From the NCBI RefSeq assembly GCF_012927125.1, contig NZ_JABBFZ010000012.1, forward strand, positions 124,001 through 188,000: a stretch of DNA of 64,000 nucleotides, read 5' to 3'. This DNA is from Paraburkholderia antibiotica (GTDB lineage: Bacteria > Pseudomonadota > Gammaproteobacteria > Burkholderiales > Burkholderiaceae). Shown in pieces: positions 1 through 9,485 of this stretch. The notes under the pieces are model-generated. The model saw only the letters and a program-made list of their open reading frames with translations, made no database searches and was not told the DNA's origin. Position numbers and translations under genes: made by a program. How positions within the stretch are numbered: position 1 is the stretch's first letter; every line of letters starts with the position of its first letter.

Positions 1-567
1 GGCTCCTATCACTATCCGCTCGACGACGAAGAGCGCGAATGGGTGTGCAGCGCCTTGCGCGCAACGGGGATCAATAGCGGCAGCTTTCACCTTGAAGCGA
101 TCCGGCATGGCGAAGATCTGGTGTTTCTGGAAGTGGCGAATCGCGTTGGCGGGGCGGATGTCGTCAGGACCTTCGAGTTGGCCACGGGCATTCATTTGCC
201 GTCGCAGGAGCTGAAGATCTTCATGAACGAAGCCGCTTATGCATCCGTGGCACCCGTGTCCGTTCGAGCGAACGACCGGTGGCATGGCTGGTTCGTCTAT
301 CCCGGTCACCATCTGAGCGACGAGTCGAATCCCGGCGTCGTCGGTACGGATGCGTTCCGGTATAGCGAGTCCATGGTCCATTGGCACGAGCTCGAGCAAG
401 GCGCCGTGCTCAAGCGTCATATCACCTATCAGGCGCACGAGGTTCCGTTGGCCGGCGTCGTCGTCACCACCAGCGCGCAAACAACGCGCGCATGGATGAA
501 GACGCTGTTCGACTCGGTTTCATATCGCACCACGACTTTGCCGCGCCACGCTGCGGAGGTTCAATGA
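1..567 (+). CDS. ATP-grasp family ligase, C-terminal part (5' end outside window)
   Basis: The reading frame is open from base 1, so the gene begins upstream; 188 residues are visible. The motif HLEAI...VFLEVANRVGGADV is typical of the end of an ATP-grasp fold, where acidic residues and the Asn bind Mg-ATP. These enzymes ligate a carboxylate to an amine or similar nucleophile through an acyl phosphate. The stop codon overlaps the start of the following MFS gene (ATGA), so the two are translationally coupled. An ATP-grasp ligase next to an efflux-type carrier resembles small peptide or amino-acid-conjugate biosynthesis loci such as the bacilysin BacD/BacE pair. That comparison is inference, and the substrate cannot be told from this fragment. 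Confidence 0.75.
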   Translation, partial: GSYHYPLDDEEREWVCSALRATGINSGSFHLEAIRHGEDLVFLEVANRVGGADVVRTFELATGIHLPSQELKIFMNEAAYASVAPVSVRANDRWHGWFVYPGHHLSDESNPGVVGTDAFRYSESMVHWHELEQGAVLKRHITYQAHEVPLAGVVVTTSAQTTRAWMKTLFDSVSYRTTTLPRHAAEVQ

Positions 568-1769
568 ATCTGTTTTTACTGGCTACGTTCGTCTATCGCT
601 TTGCCAACGGTCTGCTGTTTCTGGCGGTCGCGTGGAGTCTGGTTCGCTCGGGCGACGGCGGCGCGATGCCGCTGGCGTTGTCCGCGATTGGCGGCTTCGT
701 GCCGGCCGTGGTGGCCGCGCCGTTCGCGCGGCGACTGCTCGAGCGGGTCGATACCTGCAAGCTGACGCTGTGGGGCATAGCTGGGCTCTGCGTTTGCGCG
801 TTGTCGTTCGTACCGCTGCTGCACGTTCCTTTCGCCGTGTTGGCGACCAACTTCGTCGTGCTGTCGATATTTTTTCTGCTCGAAGGCGCATGGGATGCGC
901 TGCTGGCCGTCATCGCCAACGGTCTTCCGTCGGCTCAAGGCGATAAGCTCAATTCGCGCCAAAGCGCCGCGACCCAGGCGGGGCTCATGCTCGGCGGACT
1001 GCCGCTCGGCCTGCTGATCCGGACGGGGGGGAGCGCGGCGCCGTTTGTTGCCGCGGCAGGTCTGTACGTGATCGCGTTGTTGCTCTTCGCGCTGCCCGCG
1101 CTGCGCCGCGTCACGAAAAGCGCTCAGCGGAAAAATGCGGACCAGACGAACGCGGCACGCACCGCCGATTCCGACACGCAAGCGATCAAGCCCGCGTGGA
1201 CCACGCTGGCGACGCTGGCACTCGTGTGGCCTTGCCTCACGCTCGTGAACATGGTGATGCCGCTCGTAGCGAATAGCCAGGGGGGCGGTACGGTCGAGCA
1301 CGCGGCTGTGCTCGACGCGTCGATCGGACTTGGAATGGCGTGCATCGGCGTCGCGTACGAAAAGCTGATGCGTTTGCCTGTGCGCTCGCAAAAGTACACG
1401 ATCCTCGTGGCGCTCGTGTTTATTCCGCTACCGTTCTTCGCTCTGCTGGCGATGTCTTACTGGCTGCCGGTGTTGGGCATCGCGTTCTTTCTATGCGGCG
1501 TCGGATTCGGCATGCTGCGCGTTAGCGTGCGCAAGCAGCTGATCGCGACCCAGCCCGCGCATCGTGTGGGGCAGATCGTCGCTTCGTGCAATGCCTATGG
1601 CTTTCCGGTACTTGCGCTGCTCGCGCTGCTGTATGCGCGTAGCTGGCAGCTGGGGCCTTTTGTTCCTTTGGCAGCGTTTTTTGCGATTGCGGTTATCGGT
1701 GGCGCGACGTTGCTGGGCAAACCGGTGCGCGAGCGCATTCGAGCGGGGGTCACGACGGACGTCGGCTAA
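564..1769 (+). CDS. Major facilitator superfamily (MFS) transporter
   Basis: A 401-residue, very hydrophobic protein with about 12 predicted membrane segments and a longer polar central loop (around residues 190-215, rich in K, N, D and T), as expected for an MFS carrier with two six-helix halves. The start chosen is the ATG at 564, which overlaps the stop of the ATP-grasp gene and has GGAGG about five bases upstream; an upstream extension of the frame lies inside the previous gene and is not credible. It is probably an exporter for the product of the ATP-grasp enzyme, by analogy with ligase/efflux pairs. The substrate is unknown. No regulator is visible next to it. Confidence 0.8.
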   Translation: MNLFLLATFVYRFANGLLFLAVAWSLVRSGDGGAMPLALSAIGGFVPAVVAAPFARRLLERVDTCKLTLWGIAGLCVCALSFVPLLHVPFAVLATNFVVLSIFFLLEGAWDALLAVIANGLPSAQGDKLNSRQSAATQAGLMLGGLPLGLLIRTGGSAAPFVAAAGLYVIALLLFALPALRRVTKSAQRKNADQTNAARTADSDTQAIKPAWTTLATLALVWPCLTLVNMVMPLVANSQGGGTVEHAAVLDASIGLGMACIGVAYEKLMRLPVRSQKYTILVALVFIPLPFFALLAMSYWLPVLGIAFFLCGVGFGMLRVSVRKQLIATQPAHRVGQIVASCNAYGFPVLALLALLYARSWQLGPFVPLAAFFAIAVIGGATLLGKPVRERIRAGVTTDVG

Positions 1770-2019
1770 CGCGTATTCATCGTGTTTCGCTGTAGTGAAG
1801 CGTATTAAAGGAGTCTCCTGTCCGAACAATTACCGCCTTCGGTATGTGGAGGATGGGAGGCGAACCCGGCGGCGCGTGAGTGGTGCAGCGTGGCCGCGCC
1901 GGCGCGCGAATGACTGTTATCTATTGTTGCGGTTCTATCGATCTGTCGCCTGCCCTGTGCTACATATACCCGCTGCGAGTCGATCTAAAGAGCGTGCATG
2001 GTGATGGATTTACAAACCG

Positions 2020-2790
2020 ATGGCGATTGACTTCAAAGTCGGCGCCAACCGAAGCTTCACGCTCTACTCGCGCCACGAGTATCGAGGGAACGCTTCAGGC
2101 AACGAGGTGCGTTCCGGCCAGCAGCTCATTGCCTCCGCAAGCGCGCGGGAGCTTACGCATGACACGCGCCAGTTACCGCGGCTCGTCGAGTTCCTGCGCG
2201 ATGCACGCGTCGGCGCGACAGCGGGCGGCGCTGCACCGGAACAACTCTTGCGGGCGCTACAGGCTGCCGTCGAGCGCGGCGATGTAATTGCCGTCGCATT
2301 GAAGCCGTTCGCCTCGCCTCGAAGCACCGCGCCTGTTCAGCAGGAGATCCGGCCGTACTATGAGACCGTCACGCCGTCCCAACTCGTCGGACGCACGCAG
2401 CCGGTCGTGCGTACCGCGCGTTCGCCCGAACGCCCTAAATTGCCGCGCCTGCCCGCCGAAGATGGCCTTGCGATCTGGTTCGCCCGTCCCGGCGACGTGC
2501 TGCCGGATGGAACCATCGCCACGCCCGTATCAATGCCGCTCGGTGATGCGCAGCCATTCGACTATCAGCCCGATATGCCGGATGGCGATGTGGAAGAGCT
2601 GGCGGGCGGCGATGGCCGACCAGGGAACAACCAGGCGCAGAACAAACAATTCAAGGCCGTAGTGAAGGCGCTTGGCTTGAGTCAGGACCAGGCACGGCAG
2701 CTTCACGACGACATACAGGATGATGAGCCGATGAACTATCACGGCTTGCTTGACAGTGCGCGGAGTCTATTTGGAGGCCAGGACGAATGA
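2020..2790 (+). CDS. Putative polymorphic-toxin-like protein with NKQF...LHDDI C-terminal domain
   Basis: A 256-residue soluble protein with no signal peptide or membrane segment. Residues about 45-95 form a helical stretch (LPRLVEFLRDA...LLRALQAAVERGDVIAVAL), followed by a Pro/Arg-rich linker and a segment GLAIWFARPGDVLPDGT. After a Gly/Asn linker, the last ~50 residues (QNKQFKAVVKALGLSQDQARQLHDDI...) resemble a short helical tail that I recall from Rhs/polymorphic toxins. The next gene overlaps by four bases and looks like an immunity protein. I infer a contact-dependent or type VI-delivered effector, but no VgrG, PAAR or Rhs core is seen. The ribosome-binding site before 2020 is weak. The function is not established. 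Confidence 0.5.
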   Translation: MAIDFKVGANRSFTLYSRHEYRGNASGNEVRSGQQLIASASARELTHDTRQLPRLVEFLRDARVGATAGGAAPEQLLRALQAAVERGDVIAVALKPFASPRSTAPVQQEIRPYYETVTPSQLVGRTQPVVRTARSPERPKLPRLPAEDGLAIWFARPGDVLPDGTIATPVSMPLGDAQPFDYQPDMPDGDVEELAGGDGRPGNNQAQNKQFKAVVKALGLSQDQARQLHDDIQDDEPMNYHGLLDSARSLFGGQDE

Positions 2791-3266
2791 ATGAGCGGGG
2801 TTACCTCGAGCGGCAACTCTCGGCGCTGGTGGGACTCGATCTCAGCGGAGTCGGTTATGCGGCAGACATGCTTACGCTTCAATTTGGTCCGATCAGAGAG
2901 GCACCATCGCGACGCGGGACTATCAGGCACATAGGCCTATGGGCGTTGCATGTTCAATGTGATTGGAGGCTTGAGCAGGGCGGCCGCGTGCTGGCGTCCT
3001 ACGCAGACTTTGCGATATCGGAGGACAGTATTCGGGAAACCGCACTGAGGATGCGAGAGATTGTATCGAGCAGATCGACTGCGGTTGAAAGTGTTGCTGT
3101 CGATGACAGAGCGGGCGTGATGCTTTTCCTGTCGCACGGTTTTCGCCTTGTCGTCGCGCCGAACGGTGCTGAGGACGATGAGGACTGGCGTTTTTTCGCG
3201 CCGGGTGTGCATGGTCTCCACCTTGTCATTGAAGGCGGCAGGATCGTGCCGGAGTCGTTCGACTGA
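2787..3266 (+). CDS. Putative immunity protein partner of the preceding gene
   Basis: A 159-residue acidic, soluble protein. It starts at the ATG at 2787, which overlaps the stop of the upstream toxin-like gene by four bases (ATGA), so the pair is translationally coupled. Residues 45-60 (IGLWALHVQCDWRLEQ) match a pattern I remember from small proteins encoded beside polymorphic toxins. The C-terminus ends in a short beta-like segment (HLVIEGGRIVPESFD). The GC content appears lower than in the housekeeping genes nearby, in keeping with accessory DNA. The immunity role is inferred only from size, overlap and position. Confidence 0.5.
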   Translation: MNERGYLERQLSALVGLDLSGVGYAADMLTLQFGPIREAPSRRGTIRHIGLWALHVQCDWRLEQGGRVLASYADFAISEDSIRETALRMREIVSSRSTAVESVAVDDRAGVMLFLSHGFRLVVAPNGAEDDEDWRFFAPGVHGLHLVIEGGRIVPESFD

Positions 3267-3450
3267 GATGCGATCCACGGTCAGCCCGAATGCGCAGTGT
3301 TAGTGAGCCTGCGCGAATCTCACATCAGCACAATATGTCGGCGTGTTTAAGGGAATCGCTCGCCAGCGGGCGCACACGGCGACAGGGTTTCTGGTTGGCC
3401 ATAACCGTGACGAGGGCGCGCCGGTCTCCCTGCTCCCTTGGTGAATCGAT

Positions 3451-3831
3451 ATGACAGAAGAAGTATTGAAGGCGTGGGGCTACTTCCACGATTGGTAGCT
3501 GGACGGCGTGACGGTTGGTCCGAACGTTGAACCCCGGACGCTGACGCTTGGTCTCTACCTTGGGCATAGGCGAGCGCTCGTCAGGTTCAACGGTGTCACA
3601 TGCGTTTCGGTTGGGCACTTTGGCTTGCTGAATATCGTCCTCGGGGTCCATGTCGTTGCACCCGGTGACGCGAAGCACACTCGGGCCAGTAAGGTGCTTG
3701 AGGCCGGCGAGCGGCTAACGCACAGAAGGGCCGCGATGTTGGTTTGCGTCTATTCGACGCTGGGCGCGGAATTCGCCATTGAATGTGACTCGCTAGAGGT
3801 TCGAGAGACCGAAAGCGGCCCAATCCTGTGA
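3451..3831 (+). pseudogene. Small immunity-like gene interrupted by an in-frame TAG
   Basis: Reading from the ATG at 3451 gives MTEEVLKAWGYFHDW, then a TAG at 3496-3498, then in the same frame LDGVTVGPNVEPRTLTLGLY and on to the TGA at 3829-3831. The sequence reads smoothly through the stop, as if an aromatic codon (TAC or TAT) had become TAG. Without the stop it would be a 126-residue beta-rich protein ending in ...VYSTLGAEFAIECDSLEV. Translation could restart at the GTG at 3508 and yield 107 residues. It sits just after the toxin/immunity-like pair and overlaps the next small ORF by four bases. It is probably a decayed or orphan immunity gene; a sequencing error is possible. Confidence 0.5.
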
Positions 3832-4070
3832 GCGCGAAACGGAAGCAGGCTCGCCTGGCCGGCGAGCTGGGACGCTTCGTCCAGCAATACGGCCGCAAGG
3901 CACGTCCGGGCGGCCTTGACCCGAACGACCGCCGATACGACAGGAAGGTCGAGAAGGCGATGCGGGCGCTGCGCCCGGACGAGCTTTCTGAGCTCCTGTC
4001 TGGCGATGGCGATGAGCTCTTGCAGCCGGAAGCGACTGGCCACACGGTCGAGATTGACGAATACCGCTAG
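3828..4070 (+). CDS. Small basic/acidic hypothetical protein (80 aa)
   Basis: An 80-residue protein starting at a GTG at 3828 that overlaps the stop of the preceding broken gene (GTGA). The N-terminal half is strongly basic (MSAKRKQARLAGELGRFVQQYGRKAR), the middle contains PNDRRYDRKVEKAMRALRPDEL, and the C-terminus is acidic. I recall similar short proteins near toxin/immunity loci in Burkholderia but cannot assign a function. The overlap suggests it was co-translated with the 3451 gene. No membrane segment or signal peptide is seen. Confidence 0.5.
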   Translation: MSAKRKQARLAGELGRFVQQYGRKARPGGLDPNDRRYDRKVEKAMRALRPDELSELLSGDGDELLQPEATGHTVEIDEYR

Positions 4071-4276
4071 TGCGGGAACGAAGGAAAGAACAAGTGGAAA
4101 TCGAAATACATGCTGGCGCGCGCCAACCCTGCCCGCTTTATGCGTGCGGGCAATAGCGGGGCAAGCCGACGGACGAGGTAGCGCTGACGGGCCGGGGCCA
4201 TCGCTTATCTGGCAATGCTTCCGATTGGTAGCCAGGGCGACTACCGGACTGACGGGGCTTTGAGCGGTGTTAATGA

Positions 4277-4292
4277 ACCGGATTGATCCGGT
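4277..4292 (-). terminator. Short hairpin downstream of rng
   Basis: A perfect 7-bp inverted repeat ACCGGAT-TG-ATCCGGT just beyond the rng stop codon in the direction of rng transcription. No clear T-run follows, so it may be only a weak terminator or a 3'-end stabilising hairpin. Confidence 0.3.
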
Positions 4293-4299
4293 CCGATCC

Positions 4300-5769
<1,470 letters not shown>

Positions 5770-5778
5770 GATGTTGTT

Positions 5779-6408
5779 CTAGAAGTCGATGCGCGCTGCA
5801 CGCAGGAGGGCAGCGGTTTCAAAAAGCGGCAAACCCATGATACCCGAATAGGACCCGTCGATATGCTCTATAAACTCCGCCGCGCGTCCCTGCACGCCAT
5901 ACGCGCCGGCCTTGCCGAGCGGCTCGCCGCTCGCCGCGTAGCGCCGTAACGCATCTGCGTGCAGCGCAGCAAAACGCACCTTCGACACCGACAGCGCGGC
6001 GGGCAGCAACGTGCCGTCGGCGTCGATCACCGCGATGGCGGTTAGCACTTCGTGGCTGCGGCCCGCGAGGCGCGCGAGCATCGCGACCGCGTCGTCGGCA
6101 TCGACGGGCTTGCCGAGAATCGCGTCGTCGATCGTGACGGTGGTGTCGGCCACGAGGATCGGCCGTGCCGCGTGCCCGCCATCGACGAGCCGCGCGCGCG
6201 CCGCATGCGCCTTCGCAATGCACACGCGCTGCACGTAGTCGCGCGCGTGCTCGCCGGGCAGTTCCGCTTCGAGCGCTTCGGCGTCTTCATCGGGACGCGG
6301 CAGCAGCAGTTCGAAACGCACGCCGAGCTGTTGCAGCAACTCCTGGCGGCGCGGACTTTGCGAGGCGAGATAGACGAACGGATGCAGCGAAGCGGAAGAC
6401 GTTGGCAT
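5779..6408 (-). CDS. maf: Maf-like nucleotide pyrophosphatase
   Basis: A 209-residue Maf/HAM1-fold protein that hydrolyses non-canonical or modified nucleoside triphosphates. The N-terminal motif YLASQSPRRQELLQQLGVRF is the signature loop, and ILVADTTVTIDD carries the conserved metal-binding Asp of the family. The C-terminal segment (GAYGVQGRAAEFIEHIDGSYSG) is also typical. The start is set at the ATG at 6408 (MPTSSASLHPFVYLAS); a longer frame upstream has no homologous content. Burkholderia genomes often place maf next to rng and rlmH, as here. Confidence 0.93.
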   Translation of the reverse strand: MPTSSASLHPFVYLASQSPRRQELLQQLGVRFELLLPRPDEDAEALEAELPGEHARDYVQRVCIAKAHAARARLVDGGHAARPILVADTTVTIDDAILGKPVDADDAVAMLARLAGRSHEVLTAIAVIDADGTLLPAALSVSKVRFAALHADALRRYAASGEPLGKAGAYGVQGRAAEFIEHIDGSYSGIMGLPLFETAALLRAARIDF

Positions 6409-6845
6409 GAATGGGTCTCGATGGAACGGAGGCGGCTGATGCGACGGCGATGTGTGTAATGGGCGCGAAGCGCGAGCGTGGATGAAGGGGCGAAGCGGGC
6501 GCGGCTCCGGTGAAGCAGGGTATCGAACCAGAAGGTGTCGAACCAATATGTGGAACCGCGCGTCGATACGCTGCGAGCACATGGTTAGGCACCGCACGTG
6601 CGCGCAGATCGTTGCATGAAACGCCGCGCAGCGCAAATGCGCAGGCGCAAATACGCCGCCACAGCGCTGGCAAATAACCGGCGCATCACCGGCGCGCTAT
6701 GTGCAATGGGATCGATCGGAGAGCGGGCAACGCGTTGCCGTGGCCAGCAGGAGGCAACGCACGACGGACAACGCATGTCAGCGCCGCGCGGGCCGCTCGC
6801 TGTGCGATACACGCCGTGCCACGCATCGCTTCATACGCCGACGGC
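6409..6845. other. Intergenic region between rlmH and maf, no gene seen
   Basis: 437 bases without a convincing coding frame; short open frames on both strands are Arg/Ala-rich and look like shadows. It contains a near-perfect 12-bp direct repeat, GGTATCGAACCA (6519-6530) and GGTGTCGAACCA (6534-6545), spaced 15 bp. No strong promoter was recognised, although its length suggests maf-rng may have their own. Confidence 0.4.
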
Positions 6846-7316
6846 TTACGCGCGGTGATACGGGTGGTTTTGCGTGATGGTCCACGCGCGGTAAAGCTGC
6901 TCGGCGAGCAGCACGCGCACCATCGCATGCGGCAGCGTCAGACTCGACACGCGCAGCATCATGTCGGCGCGTGCCTTCAGCTCGGGGTCGAGCCCATCCG
7001 CGCCGCCGATCAGAAAGGCCACGTCGCGGCCGTCCTGCTGCCAGCTGGGCAGCGCGCCCGCGAGTTGCATCGTGGTCCAGTCCTTGCCGCGTTCGTCGAG
7101 CGCGACGATGCGCGCGTTCTTCGGCAACGCGGCTTCGATCCTCTGACGCTCGGCGGCCATCACGCTTTCGGCCGACCGTCCCGACGAGCGCTGCTCAGGC
7201 TTGAGCTCACGCAACTCGATGCGCAGCTCGGGCGGCATGCGCTTCGCGTACTCGTCGAAGCCGGTCGCGATCCAGTCGGGCATCTTGTGGCCGACCGCGA
7301 GGATATGCAGTTTCAT
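6846..7316 (-). CDS. rlmH: 23S rRNA (pseudouridine-1915-N3)-methyltransferase RlmH
   Basis: A 156-residue SPOUT-class methyltransferase that modifies m3Psi1915 of 23S rRNA using S-adenosylmethionine. The start MKLHILAVGHKMPDW is typical, the central FLIGGADGLDPE contributes to the SAM-binding knot, and the C-terminus LLAEQLYRAWTITQNHPYHR is the family hallmark. The length equals that of E. coli RlmH. It lies 19 bases after rsfS on the same strand, a widely conserved pairing (rsfS-rlmH), so co-transcription is likely. Confidence 0.96.
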   Translation of the reverse strand: MKLHILAVGHKMPDWIATGFDEYAKRMPPELRIELRELKPEQRSSGRSAESVMAAERQRIEAALPKNARIVALDERGKDWTTMQLAGALPSWQQDGRDVAFLIGGADGLDPELKARADMMLRVSSLTLPHAMVRVLLAEQLYRAWTITQNHPYHRA

Positions 7317-7335
7317 CGCGAGAGGAGCGAGCGTC

Positions 7336-7791
7336 TTACTTGCGACGCGCGGCGGTCTTGCGCGCGGGCTTCGCGGCCGGCGCTTCCTCGTCGTCTTCGT
7401 CTTCCTCGTCGCCCTCGCTCGCGTGTGCGCCGCCGAACGGGCTCGGCGTCGACAGCTTGACGCGCACCGGCTTGTCGCCCCAGATTTCCTCGAGGTTGTA
7501 GTACTGGCGCAGCGCCGGCTGCAGGATGTGGACGATTGCGTCGCCGCAATCGACCAGCACCCATTCGCCGATGTCTTCGCCCTCGGTGCTGACGATCTCG
7601 CCGCCGGCTTCCTTCACGCTTTCGCGCACGCTCGACGCGAGCGCCTTGGTTTGCCGGTTCGACGTACCGCTCGCGACGATCACGCGATCGAACAGCGAGG
7701 TCAGGTGGGTGGTGTTGAACACCTTGATGTCTTGCGCCTTGACGTCTTCGAGAGCGTCGACGATCACGCGCTGCAGTTTGCGAATATCCAT
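7336..7791 (-). CDS. rsfS: Ribosomal silencing factor RsfS
   Basis: A 151-residue RsfS/Iojap protein that binds uL14 on the 50S subunit and blocks subunit joining when nutrients are short. The start is at the ATG at 7791 (MDIRKLQRVIVDALEDVKAQDI), giving the conserved core with VASGTSNRQTKALA and EGEDIGEWVLVDCGDAIVH. The last ~40 residues are a charged tail, first acidic (GDEEDEDDEE) then Lys/Ala-rich, longer than in E. coli. It lies four bases after nadD and before rlmH, the usual nadD-rsfS-rlmH order. Confidence 0.94.
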   Translation of the reverse strand: MDIRKLQRVIVDALEDVKAQDIKVFNTTHLTSLFDRVIVASGTSNRQTKALASSVRESVKEAGGEIVSTEGEDIGEWVLVDCGDAIVHILQPALRQYYNLEEIWGDKPVRVKLSTPSPFGGAHASEGDEEDEDDEEAPAAKPARKTAARRK

Positions 7792-7795
7792 GGAG

Positions 7796-8536
7796 TTACC
7801 GGTGGTACAGATGATGTTGAAGAATATAGTCCCACACCGCGGCGGGGACATGACTCGCGGCCTGATCCTGCTGCTGCGCCTCGCCGCCCGCGTGGGCGAG
7901 GCGGCGTTCGACCTGCTCGCGCAGATGCGCTCGAATTTCGGTGGCCGACACGTTGAACGCGAGCGTCGTGTCGATCAGCAGATGACCGCATGGCGTTGCC
8001 TGCAGCACGTCGGCGCTCGCGCGACGTGCTGCGATTTCCTCGGCGACCGCGGCCGGGATCGACGCGAGGTCGAAGCCGGGCCGCGTGGCCACGCCGATAT
8101 GCGCAAGCTCGAACAGGCGCCGCCAGTCGCGCCACGTGTCGAGATGCACCAGTTGATCCGCGCCGATCAGTAGCGTGATCGACGCGTCGTCGCCTTCGCG
8201 CTCGCGCCAGCGCCGCAAGGTATCGACCGTGTAGGTCGGGCCGTCGTGCTCGATCTCGTCGGTGGCGACGCGCACGCTTGCGCCCGGCAGCGTCAGCGAC
8301 GCGGCGGCCGCGCGCGTCATCGCCAGCCGGTGCTGGGCCGGCGACACGCCCGCTTTCTGCCACGGCTGGCCGGCCGGCAGCAGCACCAGTTCGGTCAGCC
8401 GCAACACGTCGGCGAAGCGCCGCGCGAGCGCGAGGTGGCCGTCGTGGATCGGATCGAAAGTGCCGCCGAGCAGACCGATCCGGCGAGGCAGGGCGACAGG
8501 GTGAGCGTTCGGCTTCAGGTGCAGATCCTTTGTCGT
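7796..8536 (-). CDS. nadD: Nicotinate-nucleotide adenylyltransferase; start codon unclear
   Basis: Makes nicotinic acid adenine dinucleotide from NaMN and ATP in NAD synthesis. The frame contains the nucleotidyltransferase motif GLLGGTFDPIHDGH near the N-terminus, TYTVDTLRRW in the middle, and the C-terminal NVSATEIRAHL, so the enzyme core is intact. However, no ATG, GTG or TTG exists in frame upstream of the GGTFDPIH motif; the first usable one is a GTG at 8407, which would delete the active site. By homology the N-terminus should lie near 8516-8536, where ACG (8534-8536) and two CTG codons occur. The coordinate given is the ACG, which would be one transition away from ATG. It lies between hemF and rsfS. 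Confidence 0.85.
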   Translation of the reverse strand, partial: TTKDLHLKPNAHPVALPRRIGLLGGTFDPIHDGHLALARRFADVLRLTELVLLPAGQPWQKAGVSPAQHRLAMTRAAAASLTLPGASVRVATDEIEHDGPTYTVDTLRRWREREGDDASITLLIGADQLVHLDTWRDWRRLFELAHIGVATRPGFDLASIPAAVAEEIAARRASADVLQATPCGHLLIDTTLAFNVSATEIRAHLREQVERRLAHAGGEAQQQDQAASHVPAAVWDYILQHHLYHR

Positions 8537-8561
8537 GACCGTAGGCGGGGCGGACGGCGCG

Positions 8562-9485
8562 TCACGCCCACTCGCGCGGCACGAGAAAATCGCTATACAA
8601 ACGTGCTTCCGGTGTGCCCGGCTCGGGCTGCCAGTCGTAGCGCCAGTTCACCACGGGCGGCATCGACATCAGGATCGATTCGGTGCGTCCGCCGCTTTGC
8701 AGTCCAAATAGTGTGCCACGGTCGAAGACCAGATTGAACTCGACGTAGCGGCCGCGCCGGTATGCCTGGAACGCGCGCTCGGCTTCACCGTACGGCGTAT
8801 TGCGGCGCCGCTCGATGATCGGCAGGTAGGCCTTCAGGAAACCCTCGCCGACGCTCTTGACCATCGCGAACGCTTGCTCGAAGCCGGAGGCCGAGAAATC
8901 GTCGAAGAAAATTCCGCCGATGCCGCGCGGCTCGTTGCGATGCTTGAGGAAAAAGTATTCGTCGCACCAGCGCTTGAAGCGCGGGTACAGGTCCGCGCCG
9001 TAGGGTGCGAGCGCGTCGCGGCAGACCTGATGGAAATGCCGCGCGTCTTCCTCGTAGCCGTAGTAGGGCGTCAGGTCCATGCCGCCGCCGAACCAGAACA
9101 CCGGCTCTTCGCCTTCCTTCGTCGCGACGAGCAGGCGCACGTTCATGTGCACGGTCGGGCAATGCGGATTGTGCGGGTGCAGCACGAGCGACACGCCCAT
9201 TGCTTCGAAGCCGCGCCCGGCCAGTTGGGGGCGCGTGGCGCTCGCCGAGCCCGGTAGCGCGTCGCCGGCGACGTCCGAGAAACCGATGCCCGCGCGCTCG
9301 AAGAACTGTCCGCCTTCGAGAATTCGCGTGACGCCGCCGCCGCGCAGCTTCTCGCCCGGCGCGCGTTGCCACGCGTCGGTCGCGAATGCGGTGCCGTCGA
9401 ACGCGCCGAGGGTGTCCGCGATGTGCGTTTGCAGGCCTTGCAGCCAGCTGCGCACGGCCTGTGCGTCGTAGCTCGAATTGCTCAT
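8562..9485 (-). CDS. hemF: Oxygen-dependent coproporphyrinogen-III oxidase
   Basis: A 307-residue cytoplasmic enzyme of haem synthesis that uses O2 to decarboxylate coproporphyrinogen III to protoporphyrinogen IX. It shows SLVLHPHNPHCPTVHMNVR, the FWFGGGMDLTPYYGYEEDARHFH segment and the C-terminal RGRYVEFNLVFDRGTLFGL, all diagnostic of HemF. The start chosen is the ATG at 9485 (MSNSSYDAQAVRSW); an extension of 22 residues upstream is not typical. It heads the hemF-nadD-rsfS-rlmH gene string on the minus strand. Confidence 0.96.
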   Translation of the reverse strand: MSNSSYDAQAVRSWLQGLQTHIADTLGAFDGTAFATDAWQRAPGEKLRGGGVTRILEGGQFFERAGIGFSDVAGDALPGSASATRPQLAGRGFEAMGVSLVLHPHNPHCPTVHMNVRLLVATKEGEEPVFWFGGGMDLTPYYGYEEDARHFHQVCRDALAPYGADLYPRFKRWCDEYFFLKHRNEPRGIGGIFFDDFSASGFEQAFAMVKSVGEGFLKAYLPIIERRRNTPYGEAERAFQAYRRGRYVEFNLVFDRGTLFGLQSGGRTESILMSMPPVVNWRYDWQPEPGTPEARLYSDFLVPREWA

